A DNA stretch of 7,953 bases from Moraxellaceae bacterium (GCA_021156385.1 JAJNDL010000040.1:1-7953); one strand, 5' to 3'; positions 1 through 6,372 are shown, numbered from the stretch's first letter. Made by a program: numbers and translations. The notes: generated from the sequence alone by a model not told the origin.

Positions 1-1
1 G

Positions 2-241
2 TGGCTGCGCGCCGCGCAGAGCGGCCGCATCGACACGCAGGCGCAGCGCCAGCCGTCCGAACCGCCGTTGTGGGAGTGGACGGCCGACTGCTGGAGCGAC
101 GGCAGCGATGCCGGGGCGGCGGACTGCCAGAGCCGCGTGCTGGTCGGCGGCGAGATGACGGCCAGCGGTCCCTGGGGACGTGCCCCGATGGGCGCGCGTC
201 GTCCGGCCGCCTCCTTCCGCCTGGTGCTCGAGCTGCACTGA
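2..241 (+). CDS. Formylglycine-generating enzyme (SUMF1/FGE-sulfatase) family protein, C-terminal fragment
   Basis: The frame starting at base 2 stays open for 79 codons and ends in TGA at 239-241; the start lies left of the window. The fragment contains LWEWTADCW (residues 23-31), then C42, RVLVGGEM, SGPWGR and GARRPAASFRLVLELH at the end. This order (a W-E-W-x-x-D-C-W block, an R-V-x-x-G-G block, then R-x-x-x-x-x-x-F-R-L at the C-terminus) is typical of the last part of FGE-sulfatase domains. Known members include enzymes that oxidise a cysteine of sulfatases to formylglycine, but bacterial paralogues have many other roles, often as domains of kinases or secreted proteins. The true substrate cannot be told from the fragment. 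The usual family ending is close to G-F-R-L-V, here A-S-F-R-L-V. The gene converges on the BON gene, with a shared terminator hairpin between them. Confidence 0.72.
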   Translation, partial: WLRAAQSGRIDTQAQRQPSEPPLWEWTADCWSDGSDAGAADCQSRVLVGGEMTASGPWGRAPMGARRPAASFRLVLELH

Positions 242-303
242 AAAGCTGAACAGGAATCGCCGCGCCACATGGCTTCAGCCATTTGCAGGTCCGCCGCACC
301 AGG

Positions 304-341
304 CCATGAAAAAGCCCCGCATCAGCGGGGCTTTTTCATGG
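304..341. terminator. Bidirectional intrinsic terminator, perfect 17-bp stem
   Basis: Bases 304-320 pair perfectly with 325-341 around the 4-nt loop ATCA. The core is GCCCCGC/GCGGGGC, flanked by five A on the left and five T on the right, then CCATG/CATGG. Because the A and T runs are symmetric, the hairpin has a U-tract on either strand. It sits 62 bp after the stop of the FGE-like gene and 9 bp after the stop of the BON gene, so it probably ends both convergent transcripts. Confidence 0.9.
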
Positions 342-350
342 CAGTGGCGA

Positions 351-1031
351 TCACTGCTTCGCTTCGATCTGCAGCTGGGACGTGTTCACGGTCTTCACGC
401 CCTTGATGTTCTTCGCGACCTGCACGGCGCGATCGAACTCCTGCTGCGAACCCACGGTACCGGACAGGCTCACGGTGCCGTTCATGGTCTTCACGCCGAT
501 GTTGAGGCCCTTGGTGATGTGGTCGGCGAGCAGCGTGGATTTCACCTTGGTGGTGATCCAGCTGTCGGAGGCCACGCGCTCGGCGCGCTTGCCACTGCCT
601 TTCTGCTGCGCGGTGGCACCGGTGCCGACGGTGACCTGGTTGTCGATGCTGGCGACACCTTCGACCTGGCGGGCCAGATCCTCGGCGGCCTGCTTCGCGG
701 CATCGTTCTTCACGTTGCCGGTGAGGGTGACGATGCCGTTGGCGGTGTCGACGTTGATGTCGGTGGCCTTCACGCGGTCGTCGGCCATCAGCTTGGCCTT
801 CACCCGCGTGGTGATGGCGGCGTCGTCCATGCGCTGGCCGGCGGTGCGGTTGTCCTCGGCCATCGGGCTGCTGTTGTCACGGGTCGCGGCCGGGCTGCGG
901 TTGTCCTGCGTGGCGGCCGGGCTCCTCGGCTCGGTCGAGGGTGAGGCGCCATAACCTTCCGCCAGCGCCAGTGAGCTCGCGCCCGTCATCACGACAAAAG
1001 AGGTGGTCATCACAAGCTTCTTCATGTTCAT
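351..1031 (-). CDS. Exported double BON-domain protein (OsmY-like)
   Basis: This 226-residue protein has a signal peptide (MNMKK followed by a hydrophobic stretch and an A-L-A motif, probable cleavage after residue 24), so it is likely periplasmic. Two BON domains follow at about residues 70-136 and 155-223. Each has the usual pattern of a predicted helix (ITTRVKAKL; ITTKVKSTL), then a short strand ending in G-x-V-x-L-x-G (GIVTLTGNV; GTVSLSGTV), then a helix and a closing strand. BON domains are thought to bind phospholipid or other envelope surfaces; OsmY is the best-known relative and responds to osmotic stress. Between signal and domain 1 is a low-complexity linker with near-perfect 9-residue repeats (36-61). 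The start ATG at 1031 is preceded by AAAAGGA (1046-1040) at 8 nt; a second in-frame ATG two codons later is less well placed. The gene is separated from the copper genes by about 320 bp and probably has its own promoter. Confidence 0.88.
   Translation of the reverse strand: MNMKKLVMTTSFVVMTGASSLALAEGYGASPSTEPRSPAATQDNRSPAATRDNSSPMAEDNRTAGQRMDDAAITTRVKAKLMADDRVKATDINVDTANGIVTLTGNVKNDAAKQAAEDLARQVEGVASIDNQVTVGTGATAQQKGSGKRAERVASDSWITTKVKSTLLADHITKGLNIGVKTMNGTVSLSGTVGSQQEFDRAVQVAKNIKGVKTVNTSQLQIEAKQ
849..926 (-). repeat. Tandem 9-residue repeat in the BON protein linker
   Basis: Residues 36-44 read RSPAATQDN and 45-53 read RSPAATRDN; a decayed third copy SSPMAEDN follows at 54-61. The unit is 27 bp in DNA. 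It lies in a Pro/Ala/Ser/Asn-rich stretch between the signal peptide and the first BON domain and is probably a flexible spacer. Copy number may vary between strains by slippage. Confidence 0.8.
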
Positions 1032-1240
1032 GGCATTTTTCCTTTTCAGACCAGGGAACAGTGGCAGAAATAGAATCAGACGAAGGGATGATCCGCTGTA
1101 GGCGCTGCGTGTGAATGGATGGGGCTGATGTTGCCGGTGCTGCCGCTGCGTATGAGCTCAGCCACTTTTGCGGGGAGGCGATAACACAGCGACACAAGCA
1201 CGCACTTTTGAGGTGGCGCTGTCGCGCTGCCGTACCACCA

Positions 1241-1273
1241 CCCGTGCTCCGGAGCGCAGCGTCCGGGCACGGG
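1241..1273. repeat. Inverted repeat / hairpin, 12 bp with one bulge
   Basis: CCCGTGC (1241-1247) pairs with GCACGGG (1267-1273). After one bulged T (1248), CCGGA (1249-1253) pairs with TCCGG (1262-1266), leaving the 8-nt loop GCGCAGCG. No T-run directly follows on either strand, so it is not a standard intrinsic terminator. Confidence 0.6.
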
Positions 1274-1301
1274 GCAGGGAGGAAAGTATTTTTATTCGGC
1301 T

Positions 1302-1327
1302 GTCACGGGCCGTAATCGGCGCGTGAC
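1302..1327. repeat. Inverted repeat / hairpin downstream of the DUF411 gene
   Basis: GTCACGGGCCG (1302-1312) and CGGCGCGTGAC (1317-1327) form an 11-bp stem with one G-G mismatch around the loop TAAT. It begins 24 bp past the stop of the minus-strand DUF411 gene, a sensible place for a transcript end. However, the bases that follow on that strand are A-rich rather than T-rich, so intrinsic termination would be weak. A regulator-binding dyad is an alternative. Confidence 0.5.
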
Positions 1328-1351
1328 GGATGTAAGGCAATCGCGCTGGCG

Positions 1352-1813
1352 TCAGGGCTTGCCGGGATAGGTGGCGAGGACGCGCTCCTTGCCCTGCCGG
1401 TCCACGCCGACAACGTGATAGGTGACGCTCACGTTCGGCACCTCCATGCCGGGCGAACCCGCGGGCATGCCGGGCACGGCGATGCCGGCGAGGTCCTTCT
1501 GCCGCTCCAGCTTCACGATCTGCTCCGCCGGCACGTGGCCCTCGACGAACTTGCCGCGGTAGACACCGGTGTGGCAGGAGCCGAGGCGGTTGGGCACGGC
1601 GAGCTTCTTCTTCACCACGCTCATGTCGGGCTCGACATGGTCGCGCACGGTGAAGCCGTTGGCCTGCAGGTGCCGGATCCAGTTCTTGCAGCAGCCGCAG
1701 TTGGCGTCGCGGTGCACGTCGATGACGCGCGGCTCGGCGGCCTGGGCGCCGGTGCCGAGGAAGAGGGCGAGCAGCAGGGTCTTGCACAGGGGGGATTGCT
1801 TCGCGATGGCCAT
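1352..1813 (-). CDS. DUF411 family exported copper-associated protein
   Basis: The 153-residue product starts with a signal peptide (hydrophobic TLLLALFLGTG, probable cleavage after AQA at residue 25) and is therefore likely periplasmic. The mature part matches DUF411: a thioredoxin-like opening with D-A-N-C-G-C-C-K-N-W (C39, C41, C42), then S-C-H-T (C80, H81), E-G-H-V-P (91-95) and G-M-P-A-G-S-P-G-M-E (115-124). The Cys, His and Met residues are plausible Cu(I) ligands. Members of this family are repeatedly found with copper/silver resistance genes, but the biochemical role is not settled; a copper-binding or reductant function is inference. The start at 1813 is fixed by AAGGAG (1826-1821) at 7 nt. 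It follows the copper ATPase in the same direction with a 66-bp gap and no terminator with a T-tract, so the two are probably co-transcribed. Confidence 0.88.
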   Translation of the reverse strand: MAIAKQSPLCKTLLLALFLGTGAQAAEPRVIDVHRDANCGCCKNWIRHLQANGFTVRDHVEPDMSVVKKKLAVPNRLGSCHTGVYRGKFVEGHVPAEQIVKLERQKDLAGIAVPGMPAGSPGMEVPNVSVTYHVVGVDRQGKERVLATYPGKP

Positions 1814-1879
1814 GAACGGGCTCCTTGGTCCGATGCCATCTAGTTGGCGCCGCGGCGCCCGGATTTCAAATGCCGGTCG

Positions 1880-4369
1880 TCACGTTTTCACGCCGCGCAG
1901 GCGCAGCGCATTGCCAACCACGCTGGCCGACGACAGGCTCATGGCCGCCGCGGCCAGCATCGGGCTGAGCAGCCAGCCGGTGAGGCCGTACAGCAGGCCG
2001 GCCGCCACCGGGATGCCGAGCGCGTTGTAGACCAGCGCGAACAGCAGGTTCTGGCGCATGTTGGCGACGGTGGCCGCGGACAGCAGCCGCGCCCGCGCGA
2101 TGCCGCGCAGGTCGCCCTTCACCAGCGTCACGGCGGCACTGTTCATGGCCACGTCGGTGCCGGTGCCCATGGCGATGCCGACATCGGCGGCGGCGAGGGC
2201 CGGGGCGTCGTTGATGCCGTCGCCGGCCATGGCAACGACCTCGCCGCTCTTCTGCAGCGCCGCGACCAGCGCCAGCTTGTCGGCCGGCTTCACCTCGCCG
2301 TGCACCTCGTCGATGCCGAGCTCCGCGGCGACGGTGCGTGCGGTGGCGAGCCCGTCGCCGGTGGCCATCACCAGGCGCAGGCCGGCTTCGCGCAGCAGTT
2401 GCACGGCCGCGGGCGTCGTCACCTTGACCGGATCGGCCACGGCAACGAGGCCGAGCAGCACGCCCTCCTGCGCGAGGAACATCACGCTGGCGCCGCTGCC
2501 GCGCTGCGCTTCCGCAGCCTCCGCCTGCGCGGCGATGTCGACGCCGTCCTGGCGCATCAGCGCGGCATTGCCGAGCGCGAGCCTTTTGCCACCGACGCTG
2601 CCGCGCACGCCGATGCCCGAGGCCGACTCGAAGCCTGCCGCGTCGTCCAGCGGCAGGTTGCGCTCGCGCGCCGCGGCGACGATGGCCGCGGCCAGCGGAT
2701 GCTCGCTGCCCTGGTCGAGGCTGGCGGCGAGGCGCAGCACTTCATCGGCAGCCACGCCATTCACCGGCGTGACGGCCCGGAACACCGGGCGGCCCTCGGT
2801 GAGCGTGCCGGTCTTGTCGACGATCAGCGTGGTGACGCGGCGCAGGTGCTCGATGGCGGCGGCGTCGCGGAACAGCACGCCGGCACCGGCGGCCTTGCCC
2901 GTGGCCACCATGATGGACATCGGCGTGGCCAGGCCGAGCGCGCAGGGACAGGCGATGATGAGCACTGAGACGGCATTGATGAGGCCGAACAGCCAGCCCT
3001 GCGCACCGCCGAGCAGGCCCCAGCCGAAGAAGGTGAGCACGGCGACGGCCACCACGCCGAGCACGAACCAGCCCGCCACGACATCGGCCATGCGCTGCAT
3101 GGGTGCCCTGGAGCGCTGCGCTTCCGCCACCATCTGCACGATCTGCGCGAGCATGGTCTGCGCGCCGACTTTCTCCGAGCGCATGACGAGGCTGCCCGAG
3201 GTGTTCAGCGTCGCGCCGATGACGCGGTCGCCGGGCCGGCGCGTGACCGGCAGCGGCTCGCCGGTGAGCATGGATTCGTCGACCGGGCTGGTGCCTTCGG
3301 TGACGAGGCCGTCCACCGGCACCTTCTCGCCGGGCCGCACGCGCAGCAGGTCGCCGACGTGCACGTGCGTGAGCGGAATGTCTTCTTCCGTGCCGTCGTC
3401 ACGGATGCGCCGCGCGGTCTTCGGCGCGAGGCCGAGCAGGGTCTTTATGGCGGCGGACGTCTGCGCGCGCGCCTTCAGTTCGAGCAGCTGGCCGAGCAGC
3501 GTCAGCGAGATGATCGCGGCGGCGGCCTCGAAGTAGACGCCGACGCGGCCGTGCATCGTGAAACCCGCGGGGAACAGGCCGGGGGCCAGCGTGGCGACGA
3601 CGCTGTAAAGGAACGCCGCGCCGGTGCCGAGCCCGATCAGCGTCCACATGTTCGGGCTGCGATTGATGACGGACTGCCAGCCGCGCACGTAGAACGGCTT
3701 GCCGGCCCAGAGGATGACCGGCAGCGAGAGCAGGAGTTCGATCAAGCTTTGCTGTGTGCCGTGCAGCCAGCCCAGGCGATGCCCGAGCATGGCGAGGACG
3801 ACGACGATGACCGTGAAGGGCAGGGACCAGACGAAGCGTCGGCGGAAATCCGCCAGCTCCGGATTTTCTTCTCCGGCATCGAGCGGCAGCAGCGGTTCCA
3901 GCGCCATGCCGCAGAGCGGGCAGCTGCCCGGATGGTCCTGGCGGATTTCCGGATGCATGGGGCAGGTGTAGATCGTACCCGGCGCCGCAACGGCGGGTTC
4001 CTGCCGCTGCGGCGCCAGGTATTTGCCGGGATCGGCGCGGAACTTCTCCAGACAGCGCGGATTGCAGAAGTGGAAGGTCTCGCCGTGCCAGCGCCAGGCG
4101 AGCGATTCCGGCGTCACGGCCATGCCGCACACGGGGTCGCGGAGGGCGCCAGCGGAAGCGGGCGCAGCATCGGGATTGCCATGCGCATCGCGGGGTTCGC
4201 GTTCGTGCCCGGCGCTTGCGTCTTGCGCTGCCTGCAGTGCAGCGTGGTGGCCGGCATGCGCCTGTGCCGATCCATCTGCGCCGCCTCCGGCATTTTTCTC
4301 CGCATGCGCGGCAGAGGAGGGCGTGGCACTCGCCGCATGCCCGCAACATTCCTTCTCGCGTTCAGCCAT
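1880..4369 (-). CDS. copA: Cu+-exporting P1B-type ATPase with YHS and heavy-metal-binding N-terminal domains
   Basis: This inner-membrane pump (829 residues) exports cytoplasmic Cu+ (possibly Ag+) with ATP. The open frame extends further upstream, but ATG at 4369 has AGGGAG (4384-4379) at 9 nt, and the protein from there begins with a plausible metal-binding end. In order: a Cys/His-rich tail (C8, C9 and seven His by residue 63); a YHS domain from D-P-V-C-G-M (78-121); a heavy-metal-binding domain Y-T-C-P-M-H-P to C-P-L-C-G-M-A-L (134-158); the actuator TGEP (369-372); CPC (474-476) in a membrane helix; DKTGT with phosphorylated D518; HP (557-558); and GDGINDAP (716-723). N-x6-Y-N-x4-P (774-787) and P-x6-M-x2-S-S (803-814) are the helix-7 and helix-8 signatures of Cu+ pumps (P1B-1). 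There is no classical C-x-x-C HMA domain. A CcoI/FixI-type pump for cbb3 oxidase is less likely from the N-terminus and the DUF411 partner. Confidence 0.93.
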   Translation of the reverse strand: MAEREKECCGHAASATPSSAAHAEKNAGGGADGSAQAHAGHHAALQAAQDASAGHEREPRDAHGNPDAAPASAGALRDPVCGMAVTPESLAWRWHGETFHFCNPRCLEKFRADPGKYLAPQRQEPAVAAPGTIYTCPMHPEIRQDHPGSCPLCGMALEPLLPLDAGEENPELADFRRRFVWSLPFTVIVVVLAMLGHRLGWLHGTQQSLIELLLSLPVILWAGKPFYVRGWQSVINRSPNMWTLIGLGTGAAFLYSVVATLAPGLFPAGFTMHGRVGVYFEAAAAIISLTLLGQLLELKARAQTSAAIKTLLGLAPKTARRIRDDGTEEDIPLTHVHVGDLLRVRPGEKVPVDGLVTEGTSPVDESMLTGEPLPVTRRPGDRVIGATLNTSGSLVMRSEKVGAQTMLAQIVQMVAEAQRSRAPMQRMADVVAGWFVLGVVAVAVLTFFGWGLLGGAQGWLFGLINAVSVLIIACPCALGLATPMSIMVATGKAAGAGVLFRDAAAIEHLRRVTTLIVDKTGTLTEGRPVFRAVTPVNGVAADEVLRLAASLDQGSEHPLAAAIVAAARERNLPLDDAAGFESASGIGVRGSVGGKRLALGNAALMRQDGVDIAAQAEAAEAQRGSGASVMFLAQEGVLLGLVAVADPVKVTTPAAVQLLREAGLRLVMATGDGLATARTVAAELGIDEVHGEVKPADKLALVAALQKSGEVVAMAGDGINDAPALAAADVGIAMGTGTDVAMNSAAVTLVKGDLRGIARARLLSAATVANMRQNLLFALVYNALGIPVAAGLLYGLTGWLLSPMLAAAAMSLSSASVVGNALRLRGVKT

Positions 4370-4392
4370 GGTCCCCGGCTCCCTGAATGAGT

Positions 4393-4412
4393 TTCCTGCG
4401 CCAGTGCAGGAA
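4393..4412. promoter_or_regulatory. Dyad TTCCTGC-N6-GCAGGAA in front of the copper ATPase
   Basis: TTCCTGC (4393-4399) and GCAGGAA (4406-4412) are perfect inverted repeats with 6 bp between them. The right arm continues as GGAAGGTTTAA, resembling one half of known CueR operators (half-site GGAAGG). However, the spacing between the TTCC and GGAA cores is 12 bp here, against 7 in the CueR consensus I know. It lies 23-43 bp before the ATPase start and just upstream of its ribosome binding site, so it could be an operator or a hairpin in the mRNA leader. Confidence 0.4.
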
Positions 4413-4510
4413 GGTTTAAGACTGGCTGCGTTTCCGCGCAGCCGCCAATGCAGGCGCGCATGCGGTGCATCAACTTCCGCAGCCACTGTCGCCGGCAGGC
4501 GCAAGCGCGG

Positions 4511-4528
4511 CCTTGATCCACATCAAGG
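4511..4528. promoter_or_regulatory. FNR/Anr-type box upstream of hemN
   Basis: TTGATCCACATCAA (4513-4526) is a perfect match to the FNR/Anr consensus TTGAT-N4-ATCAA, and the symmetry extends to CCTTGAT/ATCAAGG (4511-4528). The centre, at 4519.5, lies about 41 bp before the transcription start expected from the -10 element at 4548-4553, the geometry of a class II FNR-activated promoter. Anaerobic activation of hemN by FNR/Anr is well established in proteobacteria. Confidence 0.9.
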
Positions 4529-4547
4529 GGCAAGGCAACGACCTTCA

Positions 4548-4553
4548 TATACT
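4548..4553 (+). promoter_or_regulatory. Candidate -10 element of hemN
   Basis: TATACT matches five of six bases of the sigma-70 -10 consensus, including the key first T, second A and last T. It lies 21 bp after the end of the FNR box core, and no sigma-70 -35 hexamer is needed at a class II site. Transcription would start near 4560-4561, leaving a leader of about 25 nt before the hemN ATG. Confidence 0.7.
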
Positions 4554-4584
4554 GGCCGCATCGACACTCCCGCCGGAAACTCCC

Positions 4585-5970
4585 ATGTCATTCGCCGTAC
4601 GCTGGGACACGGACCTGATCCGCCGCTATGACCTTGCCGGACCGCGCTACACATCGTATCCGACCGCACCGCAGTTCCATGCCGGCATCGGCCCCGCGGA
4701 ATTCCGCGCGGCGCTGAACGCCAGTCGCGATGTCGCGCGTCCGCTCTCGCTGTACGTGCACGTGCCGTTCTGCAGCAGCCTCTGCTACTACTGCGGCTGC
4801 AACAAGGTCGTCACGACCGATCACGGCAAGAGTGCGTCCTATCTCGACCATCTCGAAAAGGAAGCACGCACGGTGGCGGCGGAACTGGATCGCACCAGCC
4901 AGTCCGTCGAGCAGCTGCACCTGGGCGGCGGCACGCCGACCTTCCTCGGCCACGCCGAACTGCGCCGCCTGATGGACATCCTGCGCCGCAACTTCCGCCT
5001 GCGCGACGACGACCAGGGCGATTACAGCATCGAGATTGATCCGCGCGCCTGCGATGCGGAGACGATGCGTTTGCTGCGCGAACTCGGCTTCAACCGCGTC
5101 AGCCTGGGCGTGCAGGACATCGATCCGGCCGTGCAGCAGGCGGTGAACCGCGTCCAGCCACTCGCCATGACCGAGGCCATGGTGGCGGCGGCGCGCGCCA
5201 ACGGCTTCCGCTCGCTCAACATCGACCTGATCTACGGCCTGCCGCTGCAGACCGAAGCCGGCTTTGCACGCACGGTGGAGGCCATCATCGCGCTGCGTCC
5301 GGACCGGCTCTCGCTCTTCAACTACGCGCACCTGCCGGAGCGCTTCAAGGCCCAGCGCCTGATCCGCGACACGGACCTGCCGGCGCCGGCGGCCAAGCTC
5401 GCCATGCTGCAGGACAGCATCGCGCGGCTCATGCAGGCCGGCTACCGCTACATCGGCATGGACCATTTCGCGCTGCCGGAAGACAGTCTGGCGCAGGCCC
5501 AGGAAGCAGGGGGCCTGCACCGCAATTTCCAGGGCTACACCACGCACGCGCACTGCGACCTGGTCGGCCTCGGTGTCTCCGCCATCAGCCAGGTCGGCAA
5601 CCTGTATGCGCAGAACAACGCCAACCTCAAGGCCTGGGAGGAGCTGGTCGAGGCGCAGGGACTGGCCACCATCAAGGGCTTGCGCGCCGGCTTCGACGAC
5701 CGTCTGCGGCGCGCCGTGATCCAGCGCCTGATCTGCGATTTCCGGCTCGAGTTCGCGCCCCTCGAGGAAGACTTCGACATCAGCTTCCGCAGTTACTTCA
5801 GCAATGTCCTGCCGGCGCTGCAGCGCATGGACCGCGACGGGCTGCTGCAACTGACCGAAGACGGCATCGAGATCCGGCCGGCCGGCCGTCTGCTGGTGCG
5901 CTCCGTGTGCATGCTGTTCGACCGGCACCTGGCGGAGCAGAGCCACCGGCGGTTCTCGCGCGTCATTTGA
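4585..5970 (+). CDS. hemN: Oxygen-independent coproporphyrinogen III oxidase (dehydrogenase)
   Basis: HemN is a cytoplasmic radical-SAM enzyme that decarboxylates two propionates of coproporphyrinogen III to give protoporphyrinogen IX without O2, late in heme synthesis. The 461-residue length is close to the usual size (about 457). The N-terminus has R-Y-T-S-Y-P-T-A-P-Q-F (21-31). The cluster motif is C63-S-S-L-C67-Y-Y-C70-G-C72, with C63, C67 and C70 binding the [4Fe-4S] cluster and C72 the extra conserved cysteine. LGGGTPT (113-119) is the SAM-binding glycine motif, followed by SLGVQD and NRVQ as in true HemN. A HemN C-terminal domain completes the protein. ATG 4585 is chosen because the longer frame from 4465 would run through the FNR box and -10 element; its ribosome site is weak (CCGGAAAC). 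The enzyme is oxygen-sensitive, which fits the FNR promoter. HemN-like HemW proteins are shorter and lack this N-terminus. Confidence 0.96.
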   Translation: MSFAVRWDTDLIRRYDLAGPRYTSYPTAPQFHAGIGPAEFRAALNASRDVARPLSLYVHVPFCSSLCYYCGCNKVVTTDHGKSASYLDHLEKEARTVAAELDRTSQSVEQLHLGGGTPTFLGHAELRRLMDILRRNFRLRDDDQGDYSIEIDPRACDAETMRLLRELGFNRVSLGVQDIDPAVQQAVNRVQPLAMTEAMVAAARANGFRSLNIDLIYGLPLQTEAGFARTVEAIIALRPDRLSLFNYAHLPERFKAQRLIRDTDLPAPAAKLAMLQDSIARLMQAGYRYIGMDHFALPEDSLAQAQEAGGLHRNFQGYTTHAHCDLVGLGVSAISQVGNLYAQNNANLKAWEELVEAQGLATIKGLRAGFDDRLRRAVIQRLICDFRLEFAPLEEDFDISFRSYFSNVLPALQRMDRDGLLQLTEDGIEIRPAGRLLVRSVCMLFDRHLAEQSHRRFSRVI

Positions 5971-6372
5971 AGCCGGCATTCCCGGCCGGCACCAAACCAT
6001 ATCCGCGGCAGTCGCGAGCTGCCTGGCTTGCTGATGGGGAAACAATAATGACTCCAGGCGCCGGCGTTCATCCCGTTGCCGGCTCCGGAGTTCGTGCCGT
6101 TATCTCTCAATCCCGATCCGTAGAGCGGGGCGGTTCACCGGAACCGGCCCGGGAAGTTGCTGCAGCCCTGGAAACCGCGATATTTTTCGCCATATCCAAT
6201 ATTTAACATAATATACATTATGCGATATTTATATGGAGGTTCAGGCCCCCGGGAATCCAGCCCGCAACCGGGACAAAACCGCCGTATTGCCGCGTTTGTA
6301 AAGTTGACACCGGCGCGGCAGCATTCGCGCTCCCCATCGGTATCTGAACCGGCTTCCGTCCAGGTGATGCGC
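5971..6372. other. Intergenic region between hemN and the heme oxygenase
   Basis: About 400 bp with no recognisable gene. Just after hemN, GCCGGC (5972-5977) and GCCGGC (5985-5990) can form a 6-bp stem, but no T-run follows. A short frame at 6048-6206 (52 codons, ATG with GGGGA at 7 nt, stop TAA) is possible but has no known motif and its codon use is less GC-rich at third positions. From about 6177 to 6236 the sequence is strikingly AT-rich with several repeats, and the oxygenase ribosome binding site AGGTGA is at 6362-6367. The size of the gap argues for separate transcription of the oxygenase. Confidence 0.6.
6177..6236. promoter_or_regulatory. AT-rich island with nested repeats, candidate promoter/operator of the heme oxygenase
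   Basis: In otherwise GC-rich DNA this 60-bp patch holds the direct repeat GCGATATTT (6177-6185 and 6222-6230, 45 bp apart), an inner dyad CATAAT-ATAC-ATTATG (6207-6222) and an outer pair CCATAT/ATATGG (6190-6195 and 6231-6236) nearly concentric with it. CATAAT is a five-of-six -10 match, and TTAACA (6203-6208) is a five-of-six -35 match, though neither has a strong partner at ideal spacing. The patch lies about 135-195 bp upstream of the oxygenase ATG. A regulator-bound promoter (iron- or heme-responsive would be logical) is inference only. Confidence 0.5.

Larger units (their letters stand above)
1032..1351. other. Intergenic region between the DUF411 and BON genes, no convincing gene
   Basis: This 320-bp stretch carries only short overlapping open frames without family motifs. 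It contains two strong inverted repeats (1241-1273 and 1302-1327), a short AT-rich patch between them (about 1283-1297), and the 8-mer CACTTTTG twice, 40 bp apart (1163-1170 and 1203-1210). The BON promoter should lie here on the minus strand, but I see no clear -35/-10 pair. The inverted repeats could belong to the end of the DUF411 transcript, to a BON leader or to a small RNA. Confidence 0.55.
4370..4584. other. Divergent regulatory region between the copper ATPase and hemN
   Basis: The 215 bp between the two start codons hold the FNR/Anr box and -10 element of hemN on the right and the ATPase ribosome binding site and a 7-bp dyad on the left. Open frames running through it (upstream extensions of both genes) overlap these signals and are probably not translated. 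No clear -35/-10 pair is visible for the ATPase on the minus strand. Confidence 0.7.

Noticed and set aside
1846..1859. Perfect 14-bp GC palindrome between the ATPase and DUF411 genes
   Set aside because: It has no loop of its own and no T-tract, and such palindromes occur readily in very GC-rich DNA; not convincing as a terminator.
1880..4369. CcoI/FixI copper pump of cbb3 oxidase assembly, suggested by closeness to hemN and an FNR box
   Set aside because: The N-terminus has YHS and heavy-metal-binding domains instead of the expected HMA domain, the partner is DUF411, and no cco genes are in the window.
1844..4390. Long open frames on the plus strand opposite the ATPase
   Set aside because: They are Arg/Ala/His-rich translations of the complementary strand of a clear ATPase gene, as expected in GC-rich DNA.
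4393..4419. Canonical CueR operator with TTAAAC as -35 for the ATPase
   Set aside because: The inverted-repeat spacing is 12 bp between cores instead of 7, no good -10 follows, and the start would fall on the ribosome site; kept only as an unassigned dyad.
4370..4504. N-terminal extension of the copper ATPase to an ATG at 4504 (45 extra residues)
   Set aside because: The extra residues resemble no ATPase domain, and ATG 4369 has a good ribosome site and starts a Cys/His-rich tail.
4465..4584. N-terminal extension of HemN by 40 residues
   Set aside because: It would be encoded across the FNR box and -10 element; the shorter form has the normal HemN length and N-terminus.
5972..5990. Hairpin after hemN as terminator
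   Set aside because: The stem is only 6 bp and no T-run follows.
6304..6309. Perfect -35 hexamer TTGACA before the oxygenase
   Set aside because: No acceptable -10 sequence lies 15-19 bp downstream.
6157..6372. Extended heme oxygenase start (72 extra residues)
   Set aside because: The added part translates the AT-rich island and has no family similarity; ATG 6373 has an excellent ribosome site.
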